From Catenuloplanes niger (GTDB taxonomy: Bacteria; Actinomycetota; Actinomycetes; Mycobacteriales; Micromonosporaceae), in NCBI RefSeq assembly GCF_031458255.1, contig NZ_JAVDYC010000001.1, forward strand, positions 6,271,001 to 6,335,000: a stretch of DNA of 64,000 nucleotides. The letters run 5' to 3'. The notes beneath the pieces are model-generated. The model was not told the origin of the DNA. It worked only from the letters and a program-made list of their open reading frames with translations, and made no database searches. Positions within the stretch are counted from its first letter, which is position 1, and every line of letters begins with the position of its first letter. The translations under genes and the position numbers were made by a program. Positions 27,574 through 36,048 of the stretch are shown piece after piece.

Positions 27574-28539
27574 ATGCGCCGCTACCTCGCCGTCGCGCTC
27601 AGCGCCACGGTGCTCACCGCCGTCACCGCCTGTGGCGGCTCCCCGTCCGAGGAGCCGGACACCGGCACGTCCGGGCCGCGCCCGGTCACGGTCGGTGTCA
27701 TCCCGATCGTCGACGTGGCCCCGATCTACCTCGGCAAGGAGCAGGGCTTCTTCTCCTCGCGCGGCATCGACCTGGAGCTGGTCACCGCGCAGGGCGGCGC
27801 CGCGATCGTGCCCGGCGTGCTCAGCGGCGACTTCCAGTTCGGCTTCAGCAACATCACCTCACTGATGATCGCGCAGACGAAGAACGTGCCGGTGCGGATC
27901 GTGGCGAACGGTGCCGCGTCCACCGGCGTGCCCGGCAAGGACTTCGGCGGCGTCGCGGTCGCCGAGGGCAGCCCGATCACCGGTGCGGCCGGGCTGGCCG
28001 GGCGCAAGGTCGCGGTCAACACGCTGAAGAACATCGGCGACACCACGGTGCGCGAGTCGGTGCGCAAGGCCGGCGGTGACCCGAGCACCATCGAGTTCGT
28101 CGAGATCGGCTTCCCGGACATGCCGGCCGCGCTGGAGAGCGGTCAGGTCGACGCGGCCTGGGTGGTCGAGCCGCAGCTGTCCGCGGTCAAGGCCGCGGGT
28201 GGCACCGTGATCGCGTCGAACTTCACCGACACCGCGCCGGACCTGACGATCGCGGCCTACTTCGCCGGTACGAAGCTGATCGCCGAGGATCCGGAGCTGG
28301 TGAAGAGCTTCACCGAGGCGATCAACGAGTCGCTGGCGTACGCGGACGCGCACCCGGACGAGGTGCGGGCCGTGCTCAGCAGCTACACGAAGATCAGCGA
28401 GGAGGTCCGGGCCGCGCTGATCCTGCCGAAGTGGCCCACCGACGTGAACCGGACGTCGCTGGAGACGCTGGCCACGCTCGGCACGACCGACGGCATCTTC
28501 GGCGGCACCGCACCGGACCTGGGCAAGCTGCTGCCGTGA
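27574..28539 (+). CDS. NitT/TauT-type ABC transporter substrate-binding lipoprotein
   Basis: A 321-aa lipoprotein with lipobox VTACGG (Cys about 21). PVTVGVIPIVDVAPIYLGKEQGFFSSRGIDLELV, then GVLSGDFQFGFSN and AWVVEPQLSAVKAAGG, are typical of the SsuA/ThiY/TauA-like (NMT1) binding-protein family. It captures ligand outside the membrane for the two permeases and ATPase that follow with 4-nt overlaps. Given the divergent pca operon and the adjoining aldehyde dehydrogenase, the ligand is probably an aromatic acid or related compound (inference). Confidence 0.88.
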   Translation: MRRYLAVALSATVLTAVTACGGSPSEEPDTGTSGPRPVTVGVIPIVDVAPIYLGKEQGFFSSRGIDLELVTAQGGAAIVPGVLSGDFQFGFSNITSLMIAQTKNVPVRIVANGAASTGVPGKDFGGVAVAEGSPITGAAGLAGRKVAVNTLKNIGDTTVRESVRKAGGDPSTIEFVEIGFPDMPAALESGQVDAAWVVEPQLSAVKAAGGTVIASNFTDTAPDLTIAAYFAGTKLIAEDPELVKSFTEAINESLAYADAHPDEVRAVLSSYTKISEEVRAALILPKWPTDVNRTSLETLATLGTTDGIFGGTAPDLGKLLP

Positions 28540-29309
28540 GACCCGGGAGACTCGTCCTGGGCCTGGCCGGTCTCGCCGGATTCGTGCTGCTGCTGGAGGT
28601 GATCCCGCGCGCCGGCCTGGTCCCGTCGCGCTACCTGCCGCCGGCCGCCGACATCGCGGTCGCGCTCGCCGGCGAGCTGGCCGACGCCGGGTTCTGGGCC
28701 GCGCTGCGCGACACGCTGTCCGGCTGGGTGATCGGGCTGCTGATCGCGGCCGGTGCCGGCGTCGTGCTGGGCCTGCTGATCGGTGCGGTGCCGGTGCTGC
28801 GCGCGCTGACCGCGTCCACGGTGGAGTTTCTCCGGCCGATCCCGTCCGTGGCGCTGATCCCGCTCGTCGTGGTGCTCTACGGTGCCAGCCTGCAGTCCAA
28901 GCTGGTGCTGGTGGTCTACGCCGCGTTCTGGCAGATGCTGGTCCAGGTGCTCCACGGCGTGCGGGACGTCGACCCGGTCGCGGACGAGACCGCGCGCGCC
29001 TACGGGCTGGGCCGGGCCGCCCGGATCACGCACGTGCTCTGGCCGACCGCGCTGCCGTACGTGATGACCGGGCTGCGCCTGGCCGCCGCGGTCGCGCTGA
29101 TCCTGTGCGTCACCGGCGAGCTGGTGATCGGCGCGCCCGGGCTCGGCGCGCGGATCGCGGTCGCGCAGACGTCCGGTGCCGTCCCGGACCTGTACGCGCT
29201 GATCGTGGTCACCGGCCTGCTCGGCGTCGCGATCAACGTGGGCGCCCGGGCGATCGAGCGGTACGCGCTGCGCTGGCACCAGTCGGTCCGTGGGGAGACG
29301 GTGGGATGA
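28536..29309 (+). CDS. ABC transporter permease (NitT/TauT type)
   Basis: A 257-aa inner-membrane protein of the SsuC/TauC type with about six hydrophobic segments. RPIPSVALIPLVVVLYG and ETARAYGLGRAARITHVLWPTALPYV (the EAA loop contacting the ATPase) are diagnostic. GTG 28536 overlaps the binding-protein stop as GTGA. A second permease follows with an ATGA overlap, so the transporter uses a heterodimeric channel. Confidence 0.9.
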   Translation: MRPGRLVLGLAGLAGFVLLLEVIPRAGLVPSRYLPPAADIAVALAGELADAGFWAALRDTLSGWVIGLLIAAGAGVVLGLLIGAVPVLRALTASTVEFLRPIPSVALIPLVVVLYGASLQSKLVLVVYAAFWQMLVQVLHGVRDVDPVADETARAYGLGRAARITHVLWPTALPYVMTGLRLAAAVALILCVTGELVIGAPGLGARIAVAQTSGAVPDLYALIVVTGLLGVAINVGARAIERYALRWHQSVRGETVG

Positions 29310-30064
29310 GACTCGTCCACTGGCTGACGTTGCCGTTCGTGCTGGTCGTGGCCTGGTGGGTGGCGACCGCGGGCAGTCAGGAGTTCTACGTGCCGCCGCT
29401 GCGGACCATCGTGGAGGCCGCGCCCGGCGTCTGGACACCCGGCCGGCTCCGCGCCGACGTGCTGCCCAGCCTGCTGCGCCTGCTGGCCGGGTTCGCGCTG
29501 GCGCTGGTGCTCGGCGTCGGGCTCGGCGTGCTGATCGGCGGCCGTCCCCTGGTGCGCGCGACGGTGGAGCCGGTGCTGGAGTTCCTCCGCGCGGTCCCGC
29601 CACCCGTGCTGGTCCCCGTGATGATGCTGTTCGCCGGCATCGGTGACGGCATGAAGATCTTGGTCATCGTGTCCGGCTGCGTCTGGCCGATCCTGCTCAA
29701 CACGGTCGAGGGGGTGCGCGCGGTCGACGGCGTGCTGGCCGATACCGCCCGGGCCTACGGGCTCACCGGCCCGGCCCGGCTGTGGCGGCTGACGCTGCCG
29801 GCCGCGAGCCCGCAGATCGTCGCGGGTGCCCGCCAGGCGCTCTCGCTCGCGATCATCCTGATGGTGATCAGCGAGATGTTCGCCGCCAGTTCCGGCCTCG
29901 GCTACACCATCGTCGAGTTCCAGCGCAGCTTCGCGATCCCGGAGATGTGGACCGGCATCATCCTGCTCGGCCTGCTCGGTGTCGCGCTCTCCGGCCTGTT
30001 CCGGCTGGCTGAGAACGCGGTGCTGGGCTGGTACCACGGCCTGCGCCGCGTCCAGAAGGGATAG
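29306..30064 (+). CDS. ABC transporter permease (NitT/TauT type)
   Basis: A 252-aa partner permease: FLRAVPPPVLVPVMMLFAGIGDG and DTARAYGLTGPARLWRLTLPAASPQI carry the same membrane pattern and EAA loop as its neighbour, from which it has diverged substantially. ATG 29306 overlaps the upstream stop as ATGA. It ends 3 nt before the ATPase start. Confidence 0.9.
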   Translation: MRLVHWLTLPFVLVVAWWVATAGSQEFYVPPLRTIVEAAPGVWTPGRLRADVLPSLLRLLAGFALALVLGVGLGVLIGGRPLVRATVEPVLEFLRAVPPPVLVPVMMLFAGIGDGMKILVIVSGCVWPILLNTVEGVRAVDGVLADTARAYGLTGPARLWRLTLPAASPQIVAGARQALSLAIILMVISEMFAASSGLGYTIVEFQRSFAIPEMWTGIILLGLLGVALSGLFRLAENAVLGWYHGLRRVQKG

Positions 30065-30067
30065 GGC

Positions 30068-30841
30068 ATGCTCGACGTCACCGGCCTGCGGAAGACCTAC
30101 AGCGGCGACGGCCGCACCGTCGAGGCGATCCGCGACCTCACGTTCACGGTCGCCGACGGCGACCTGACCTGCCTGGTCGGGCCGTCCGGTTGCGGCAAGA
30201 CCACGCTGCTCAGGTGCGTCGCCGGGCTGCTCCCGCCGTCCGGCGGCACGGTCACGTTCGCCGGGGAGCGGGTGACCGCCCCGCCGCCCGGGATGGCCGT
30301 CGTCTTCCAGGAGTACGGCCGCAGCCTCTTCCCCTGGCTGCGCGTCGCCGCCAACGTCGAGCTGCCGCTGCGCCGCAAGGGCCTGTCCCGGGACCGCCGC
30401 CGCGAGCTGGTCGCCTCGTCGCTGGACGCGGTCGGCCTGGCCGACGCCCACTCCGCGTACCCGTGGCAGCTCTCCGGCGGCATGCAGCAGCGGGTCGCGA
30501 TCGCGCGGGCGCTCGCCTACGAGCCGCGGGTGCTGCTGATGGACGAGCCGTTCGCCGCCGTCGACGCGCAGACCCGCGCCGACCTGGAGGACCTGATCCG
30601 TTCCCTGTGGCGGCGCCTGGGCGTCACCGTCCTCTTCGTCACCCACGACATCGACGAGGCGGTCTACCTCGGCCAGCGGGTCCTGATCCTGTCCGCGTCG
30701 CCGACCGTCATCCGCGAGGACCTCCCGATAGACCTCCCGGCCGACCGCGACCAGCTCCACACGCGCGCGCTGCCGCGCTTCACCGAGTTGCGCACCCACG
30801 TCTACACCCAGATCCAGGCCGCGAAGGCAAAGGATCACTGA
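30068..30841 (+). CDS. ABC transporter ATP-binding protein (NitT/TauT type)
   Basis: A 257-aa ATPase energising the two preceding permeases. Walker A GPSGCGKT (38-45), Q-loop VFQEYGRSLFPW, signature LSGGMQQR, Walker B VLLMDEPF and the H-loop VTHDIDEAVYL are all present, in the SsuB/TauB style. Last gene of the four-gene operon, ending in an inverted repeat. Confidence 0.93.
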   Translation: MLDVTGLRKTYSGDGRTVEAIRDLTFTVADGDLTCLVGPSGCGKTTLLRCVAGLLPPSGGTVTFAGERVTAPPPGMAVVFQEYGRSLFPWLRVAANVELPLRRKGLSRDRRRELVASSLDAVGLADAHSAYPWQLSGGMQQRVAIARALAYEPRVLLMDEPFAAVDAQTRADLEDLIRSLWRRLGVTVLFVTHDIDEAVYLGQRVLILSASPTVIREDLPIDLPADRDQLHTRALPRFTELRTHVYTQIQAAKAKDH

Positions 30842-30893
30842 CCGATGCGAAAAGGATGTCGTACGGCGAGGATGACCTCCCTTTCGCATCGGT
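30841..30893. terminator. Inverted-repeat terminator after the ABC operon
   Basis: ACCGATGCGAAA (30841-30852) pairs with TTTCGCATCGGT (30882-30893). It follows the ATPase stop and precedes the convergent aldehyde dehydrogenase stop, so may serve both. Confidence 0.6.
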
Positions 30894-30923
30894 CGATGAT
30901 CGGCCGGCGCGCGGCGGGCGGGC

Positions 30924-32384
30924 TCAGAACGGGAAGTGCTTGGGGCGCTGCTGGAGCGTGATCCAGCGGAGATCGGTGAACGCGTCGATGCCGGCGCGGC
31001 CGCCGAACCGGCCGTAGCCGGAGGCCTTGACGCCGCCGAACGGCGCGACCGGCTCGTCGTCGACGGACTGGTCGTTGATGTGGACGATGCCGGTCTGCAG
31101 GCGGCGGGCCAGGTCCAGGCCGCGGGACAGGTCGGCGGTGAGGACGCCGGCGGTCAGGCCGTACGGGCTGTCGTTCGCGATCGCGACGGCCTGGTCGGCG
31201 TCGTCGACGGTGAGCACGGTGCAGACCGGGCCGAAGATCTCCTCGGAGTGGATGCGCATCCGTGGCTCCACGCCGGAGAGCACGGTGGCGGGGTAGAGCG
31301 CGCGGTCCGGCGCGCCACCACCGGCGGCGACCTTCGCGCCCTGGCCGGTGGCCTCGTCGACCAGGCCGGCGACGCGTCGCGCGGCGTCCTCGCTGATCAG
31401 CGGGCCGACCACGGTGGACGGGTCGGCCGGGTCGCCGGCCGGGAGCGCGGCGGCCTTCGCGGCGAGCAGCGCGGTGAACTCGTCCGCCACCGCGCGGTGC
31501 ACCAGGATGCGGTCGGCGGACATGCAGATCTGCCCGGCGTTGAGGTAGGCGCCGAACGCGACCGCGTTCACCGCGTACTCCAGGTCGGCGTCGTCCAGGA
31601 CCATGATCGAGTTCTTGCCGCCGAGCTCCAGCACGGCCGGCGTCAGGTGGCGCGCGGCCAGCTCGCCGATGCGCCGGCCGACGCCGGTGGAGCCGGTGAA
31701 GTTGACCCGGCGCACCCGGTCGTCCGCGATCAGCGTCTCCGCGATCACGGCGGCGTCCGCGCGGCCGTTGGTGATCACGTTGAGCACGCCGGGTGGCAGG
31801 CCGGCCTCGTGCAGCAGGTCCGCGAGATAGTGCGCGGCGACCAGCGGCGCGTCCTCGCTGGCCTTGACCACCACGGTGTTGCCGACCGCGAGCGGCGTGG
31901 CGATCGCGCGGGTGCCCAGGATGATCGGCGCGTTCCACGGCGCGAACGCGGCCACCACGCCGGCCGGCTGGCGCATGCCGAGCGCCAGCGCGTCCGGGTT
32001 GTCGGTGGCGAGCACCTCGCCGAGCGGCGTGCTGACCAGCGCGGCGGCCTCGCGCAGCATGCCGGTGGCCAGCCCGACGTTGAACATGGCCCAGCCGAAC
32101 GGGCCGCCGGTCTCCGCGCCCATCAGCGCGGCGGCCTCGTGCGCGTGCTCCTCGAGCAGGTCCGCGGCCCGGTTGAGGATCGCGCGGCGGGCGGTCGGGG
32201 GCGTGGCGGCCCAGGCCGGGAACGCGGCGTGGGCGGCGTCCACCGCGCGGGTGACGTCCTCCGGCGACGCGGCCGCGACGTGCGCGAGCGGCGTACCGGT
32301 CCAGGGGTTGAGGTCTTCGGTCGTGCGGCCGCCGGTGGCGGGCACGTGCTCGCCGTCTATCAGCAGGTGCCGGGTGTCTGTCAT
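30924..32384 (-). CDS. Aldehyde dehydrogenase, benzaldehyde/vanillin type
   Basis: A 486-aa NAD(P)-dependent aldehyde dehydrogenase. The general base Glu253 (LELGGKN) and catalytic Cys287 (NAGQICMSADR) are in place, with APWNAPIILGTRAIATPLA and the EEIFGPV block. The tone is that of the vanillin/benzaldehyde/salicylaldehyde dehydrogenase group. ATG 32384 has GAGGGG upstream. Oxidation of an aromatic aldehyde to an acid would feed protocatechuate formation, matching the pca operon and the adjacent transporter. A putative operator related to those of pca is at 32421. Confidence 0.85.
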   Translation of the reverse strand: MTDTRHLLIDGEHVPATGGRTTEDLNPWTGTPLAHVAAASPEDVTRAVDAAHAAFPAWAATPPTARRAILNRAADLLEEHAHEAAALMGAETGGPFGWAMFNVGLATGMLREAAALVSTPLGEVLATDNPDALALGMRQPAGVVAAFAPWNAPIILGTRAIATPLAVGNTVVVKASEDAPLVAAHYLADLLHEAGLPPGVLNVITNGRADAAVIAETLIADDRVRRVNFTGSTGVGRRIGELAARHLTPAVLELGGKNSIMVLDDADLEYAVNAVAFGAYLNAGQICMSADRILVHRAVADEFTALLAAKAAALPAGDPADPSTVVGPLISEDAARRVAGLVDEATGQGAKVAAGGGAPDRALYPATVLSGVEPRMRIHSEEIFGPVCTVLTVDDADQAVAIANDSPYGLTAGVLTADLSRGLDLARRLQTGIVHINDQSVDDEPVAPFGGVKASGYGRFGGRAGIDAFTDLRWITLQQRPKHFPF

Positions 32385-32420
32385 GTGTGGCCCCTCGGAG
32401 AGTTCGCATGGCGCACAACA

Positions 32421-32435
32421 GTTACCCATGAGAAC
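32421..32435. promoter_or_regulatory. Putative operator upstream of the aldehyde dehydrogenase gene
   Basis: GTTACCCATGAGAAC differs from the core of the 27498 palindrome at three of 15 positions. It lies 37 nt before the aldehyde dehydrogenase start on the minus strand. Confidence 0.5.
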
Positions 32436-32474
32436 GCTAGAGGCGGCCTCCGTAGCAGTCAAGAAACGCGGGAA

Positions 32475-32538
32475 CCCCGCCGATCGTGGGCCGATCGCTG
32501 CAGGGGAGGCGGCAGCGATCGGTCCGCGACCGGCGGGG
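32475..32538. terminator. Two-tier hairpin between the Cys-repeat operon and aldehyde dehydrogenase
   Basis: An inner 11-bp stem (32491-32501 with 32512-32522) and an outer 8-bp stem (32475-32482 with 32531-32538) form a large hairpin downstream of the minus-strand operon ending at 32621. Confidence 0.6.
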
Positions 32539-32620
32539 CTCCCGATGGCGCACCGGCCACCTCCGGGGCCACCGGAGAGTGAAGCCTGAGAGCCTGGTGC
32601 GCCAAGCCGTACCGGACGGG

Positions 32621-33439
32621 TCAGAGCGTGATGATCTTGATGTTCTTCAGCGTCACGTCGCCGCCCTTGCCCTCGGCCGAGCAGATGTTGATCTGCTTGA
32701 CCTTGCCGGAGCCGTCCGTGGTGTTGAAGCAGAGCACGTAGTTGTTCGCGTCGCCGCCGCGGACCTCGATCGATACGTTCTTCCGCAGGCCCTCGCCGTT
32801 GTAGCCCTTGACGTCGACGCCCTTGAGGATCCAGGCCGCGCCGCCGCCGTACGTGTTGCAGTCGTCGCGCTGGTTGAGCTTGTCCGAGACGACGTTCCAG
32901 CACTTCGCGACCGCGCCGCCGTTCGTGCCCTTCGGCACGCCGGTCCGGGCGATGGCCGCGGTGTCGATGGTCCGCGCCACGCCGCCCTTCTGCACGGTCA
33001 CGTTGTTCAAGTAGACCTTGCCGCCCTTGGCCGTGGCCCAGCACTTGGTCATCTGGCCGGTGCCCTTGGGACGGTGGTTCTCGCACTTGTCGGCCGCGAT
33101 GCCGGCCCCGGACGCGGCCCGGTCCAGCGCGGCGAGCGCGGACGCGTTCGTCCGCGCGGCGGACTGGGACACGAAGATCTCGAGGTTGCTGAGCCCCACC
33201 GAGCCGCCGGCCGCGTTCGCCTTGCAGTTGTTGAGCTGAAGCTTGTAGCCGGTCTTCTTGGCCAGGCTGAGCGCCGCCGCGACGTTGCCGCAGACCACGG
33301 TGGAGTTGCCGTCGCCGCCCTTGAGCGTGATGTCGGCGTCCGCGGCCGAGGCCGGTGCCGGGGTGACGGCCAGCGCCAGCGCCAGCGTCAGCATGCCGGA
33401 GGCGACCGCGCCGAGGCGCGTCAGGTGTTGCAGTCTCAT
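32621..33439 (-). CDS. Secreted cysteine-pair repeat protein
   Basis: A 272-aa exported protein of no family I recognise. After a signal peptide (to about residue 32, PASAAD) come four imperfect repeats of about 45-57 residues, each with two cysteines (Cys50/72, 119/133, 180/194, 237/253) and ending in a beta-rich GG-[DSK]V-x-L-x-N motif: GGSVGLSNLEI, GGKVYLNNVTV, GAAWILKGVDV, GGDVTLKNIKI. The pattern suggests stacked disulfide-bonded beta units. The protein at 34571-35077 has two such repeats. Its ATG overlaps the preceding gene's stop (ATGA); it closes a three-gene operon. Confidence 0.8.
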   Translation of the reverse strand: MRLQHLTRLGAVASGMLTLALALAVTPAPASAADADITLKGGDGNSTVVCGNVAAALSLAKKTGYKLQLNNCKANAAGGSVGLSNLEIFVSQSAARTNASALAALDRAASGAGIAADKCENHRPKGTGQMTKCWATAKGGKVYLNNVTVQKGGVARTIDTAAIARTGVPKGTNGGAVAKCWNVVSDKLNQRDDCNTYGGGAAWILKGVDVKGYNGEGLRKNVSIEVRGGDANNYVLCFNTTDGSGKVKQINICSAEGKGGDVTLKNIKIITL

Positions 33440-33936
33440 GGTGTGATCCCTGTGTCGGAGGAGGTCGCGGGCCCGGCGAGCGTCTGCACGGCGCCGGTGG
33501 CGAGGTCCCGCACCGTGACGGTGAACGTGCGGGTGAGCGTGGGACGGCAGTCCAGTCCGGTGATTCCCGGTTGCTGCACGGAGAGCCCGATGACCTGCTC
33601 GCCGGCGCGCACGCCGGAGCCGTCGGCCCGGTGCTCGGCGACGACCTCGGTCTCGGCGGACGCCTGCGAGCTGAGCGAGACGCCGCCGCCCACGCAGGTG
33701 ACGTCGACGTCCGCGGTGGCCCGGATGGACACCGGGCCGGTCGACCACGGCTTCGCCCCGGTCTCCCGGAACGTCACCGTGAGCAGCTTGCCGTCCCAGG
33801 TGGCGAAGGTCTTGTCCACGGCGAACGCCGGCTTCGGATCGGCCGCGTGCGCCGGAGCCGCCACGGCGGCCGGCGTCACCAGGGCACCGGCCACGAGACC
33901 GAGCAGGACCGCCGGGGGTACGGTGTGCGCGCGCAT
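33436..33936 (-). CDS. Secreted hypothetical protein
   Basis: A 166-aa exported protein: signal peptide (about 1-31, ending APAHAAD), then a Thr/Val-rich domain with alternating hydrophobic pattern (KLLTVTFRETG, VSIRATADVDVTCVGGGVSL, TLTRTFTVTVRDL) and two cysteines, suggesting an immunoglobulin-like beta sandwich. I do not recognise a family. It sits between an RTX-like protein (1-nt gap) and the Cys-pair repeat protein (ATGA overlap), so all three are likely made together. Confidence 0.75.
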   Translation of the reverse strand: MRAHTVPPAVLLGLVAGALVTPAAVAAPAHAADPKPAFAVDKTFATWDGKLLTVTFRETGAKPWSTGPVSIRATADVDVTCVGGGVSLSSQASAETEVVAEHRADGSGVRAGEQVIGLSVQQPGITGLDCRPTLTRTFTVTVRDLATGAVQTLAGPATSSDTGITP

Positions 33937-33937
33937 C

Positions 33938-34375
33938 TCAGGCGCCCGTGACGTACTTGCGCTCGCAGCCGGAGTACCAGGCGTTCTTCGCCGGGCCGAG
34001 GCAGCGGTCCTGGCCGGAGCCGCCGTCCACCTTGCCGCCACCGGTCCCGGCCATCAGCCGGTCGTCGTCCGCGCCGCCGTAGAGCGTGTCCCAGCCGTAG
34101 CCACCGACGAGGATGTCGTCGCCGGCGCCGCCGATCAGGATGTCGTCGCCGGCCAGCCCGATCAGGATGTCGTCGCCGCCGAAGCCGCAGATGACGTCCT
34201 TGCCGATCGTGCCGAGCAGCTTGTCCGCACCGGAGGTGCCGTTGATGGTGCAGGCCGGCCACGGCGCGGGCGCTGCCGGGGGTGCCGCCTGTGCCACGCC
34301 GGGCGTGAGCGAGGCGGCCAGGGTCAGGGAGAGCGAGGCGCCCGCCAGGAGGGCGCCCCGGAGCGGATTGGTCAT
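33938..34375 (-). CDS. Short RTX-type calcium-binding repeat protein
   Basis: A 145-aa exported protein. A signal peptide (about 1-30, ending AQAA) is followed by consecutive nonapeptide-like GGxGxDxLx units: GGDDILIGLAGDDILIGG, AGDDILVGGYGWDTLYGG, ADDDRLMAG, which bind calcium in a parallel beta roll. Three cysteines lie outside the repeats. ATG 34375 has AAGGAA upstream. Being signal-peptide-bearing it leaves by Sec rather than a type I system. First gene of a three-gene operon of secreted proteins. Confidence 0.85.
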   Translation of the reverse strand: MTNPLRGALLAGASLSLTLAASLTPGVAQAAPPAAPAPWPACTINGTSGADKLLGTIGKDVICGFGGDDILIGLAGDDILIGGAGDDILVGGYGWDTLYGGADDDRLMAGTGGGKVDGGSGQDRCLGPAKNAWYSGCERKYVTGA

Positions 34376-34537
34376 CTGCCGTTCCTTCCAGGACTGCGGG
34401 CACGAGGGGCGCGGCGTGCGCTGAGAGCCCGTGCACGCACTTGCCGACGAGTCGAGGAGCGCGGCGTCTCCGCGCCACGCGGACGACCTCGGTGGATCAC
34501 CGGTGCCGTCCGCGCGGCGGGGGAGGACCGCAGTGGT

Positions 34538-34563
34538 GAGCGGGCCGGTCACCCGGCCCGCTC
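34538..34563. terminator. Hairpin terminator after the two-repeat Cys protein gene
   Basis: An 11-bp stem (34538-34548 with 34553-34563) with a 4-nt loop lies 8 nt downstream of the minus-strand stop at 34571. Confidence 0.7.
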
Positions 34564-34570
34564 AGCGGAA

Positions 34571-35077
34571 TCAGCTGGTCTGGATGACCGTGAAGTTGAC
34601 CTTGTCCAGCTTGACGTCGCCGCCCTTGGAGTCCGCGATCGCGGCGCAGTCCTGGTTGTTCTTGGCGGTCGCGGTGCCCTGCAGCACGTTCGCGCAGGCG
34701 GCGTAGGCGGTGGAGTTGCCGCCGGCGATCTTGATGTCCGCGCTGTTGTACTTCTTGCCCTTGCCGCCGGACGCGTCCTGCAGGACGGTGACGTCCACCT
34801 CCTTCAGGACCACGCCGCCACCCTGCGCGGACGAGATGTTGCTGCAGGTCTGGTTCTTCGGGGCCTTCTTGCCCCACTTGGCGTAGACCTTGGCGTAGTT
34901 CATGCACGCGCCGAACGCGGTGGCGTCGCCGCCGACGATGGCGATGTCCGCCTTGTTGGTGGTGCTGGACGACGGGCCGAAGCCGGCGGCGGCCGGCGCG
35001 GCGGCCACGGCGACACCGAACGCGGCGGTGGCGATCATCAGGGAGATACGGCCGGTGGTGGCCATGGTGATCTTCAT
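34571..35077 (-). CDS. Secreted cysteine-pair repeat protein, two-repeat form
   Basis: A 168-aa exported protein related to that at 32621-33439. After a signal peptide (about 1-31) come two repeats: ADIAIVGGDATAFGACMN ... Cys78 ... GGGVVLKEVDVTV (43-99) and ADIKIAGGNSTAYAACAN ... Cys144 ... GGDVKLDKVNFTV (112-166), each with one pair of cysteines 16-20 residues apart. ATG 35077 (MKITMATTGR) has GGAG upstream. Transcribed alone, ending at its own terminator before the RTX operon. Function unknown; small, soluble and disulfide-rich, it may be a cell-surface or matrix component. Confidence 0.78.
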   Translation of the reverse strand: MKITMATTGRISLMIATAAFGVAVAAAPAAAGFGPSSSTTNKADIAIVGGDATAFGACMNYAKVYAKWGKKAPKNQTCSNISSAQGGGVVLKEVDVTVLQDASGGKGKKYNSADIKIAGGNSTAYAACANVLQGTATAKNNQDCAAIADSKGGDVKLDKVNFTVIQTS

Positions 35078-35367
35078 GGTGAGAGCTCCTGAAGTACACG
35101 TGCCGGAATCGGTCCGACGCCGACCCGAGGACTTGCGGTAACCGGAGGTAACCGCGTGATCACTCGGGCAGGCAAAGACTATGTACCTCAGCGGCAAAGA
35201 GCCCGTATTTTCGCCATGTGAAGGCTGTCGCGTAATTTACACTACGATTTCGTAAAAAATCCGGCATGTCGGACACCGGGATCTAGAGTGGAACGTTTCC
35301 CGGGTGTAGGGCCTGCGGCGGGCGTCCTCGGTGGAGCGCCGCCGGCCGCGGCGATGCCCAGTACCCG
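35078..35367. other. AT-richer non-coding promoter region
   Basis: About 290 bp between the Cys-repeat gene and the convergent end of the MarR gene. It is clearly less GC-rich than its surroundings around 35190-35280 (runs such as AATTTACACTACGATTTCG and GTAAAAAATCC), as expected for a promoter of the minus-strand secreted-protein gene. No gene is seen. Confidence 0.45.
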
Positions 35368-35853
35368 TTATTCGGGGATCAAACCCTTCTGTGGCAGCGG
35401 TTCCGGCGCGCCACCCAGCCGGTCGGCCACGCCCTCGTTGAAGCGCTCCAGCAGGTCGGCGAACCGCTCGCGGTCGTCGGCCGGCCACTTTCCGGTCAGC
35501 TCGCGCAGCAGCTCCCGGCGCGCCGCGCGCATGCCGAGCAGCACCTCCGTGCCGTACCCGGTGATCTCGATCAGCGCGGCGCGCCGGTCACCCGGATCCG
35601 CGGACCGGCTGATCAGACCCTCGGCCTGCAGCGCCTGCACCTGGCGGCTGACCGTGGAGACGTCCAGCGTGAAGAGCGTGGCGAGCGCGGTCAGCCGCAT
35701 CGGCCCGTCGTCGTGGAGCCGGCCGAGAATGCTGTACGCGGAGCGTTCCACGTGCCGCGCCACGCCGGGCAGCCGCAGATGGATCCGCTGGGTGCGCCGC
35801 ACCAGCAGCGTCAGCTCCCGCTCGATGCGGTCCTGCGCGTCCGTCATCGACAA
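35368..35853 (-). CDS. MarR-family transcriptional regulator
   Basis: A 161-aa winged-helix regulator: YSILGRLHDDGPMRLTALATLFTLDVSTVSRQVQAL is the helix-turn-helix, followed by the wing GLISRSADPGDRRAALIEIT. AAGAGGG lies 7 nt before the ATG. Divergent from the holin/phosphodiesterase gene. Ligand unknown. Confidence 0.88.
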   Translation of the reverse strand: MSMTDAQDRIERELTLLVRRTQRIHLRLPGVARHVERSAYSILGRLHDDGPMRLTALATLFTLDVSTVSRQVQALQAEGLISRSADPGDRRAALIEITGYGTEVLLGMRAARRELLRELTGKWPADDRERFADLLERFNEGVADRLGGAPEPLPQKGLIPE

Positions 35854-36048
35854 CCCTCTTTCTCAGACCCCAACCGGACAGCGACGACGCGATGCCACGC
35901 GCCTCCTGAGCCGAACCCGGACGCCGGACGAGAGTCAAGTGTGGCCGGATCGTGCGGCAAGCGGCAATCGTGTGCGCCGGGTCACCATCGTGGCAGGCCC
36001 CTCGCGCGTGCGGGGGACGGGCGCGCGCACCTGTGCCAGAGTGCAGGG

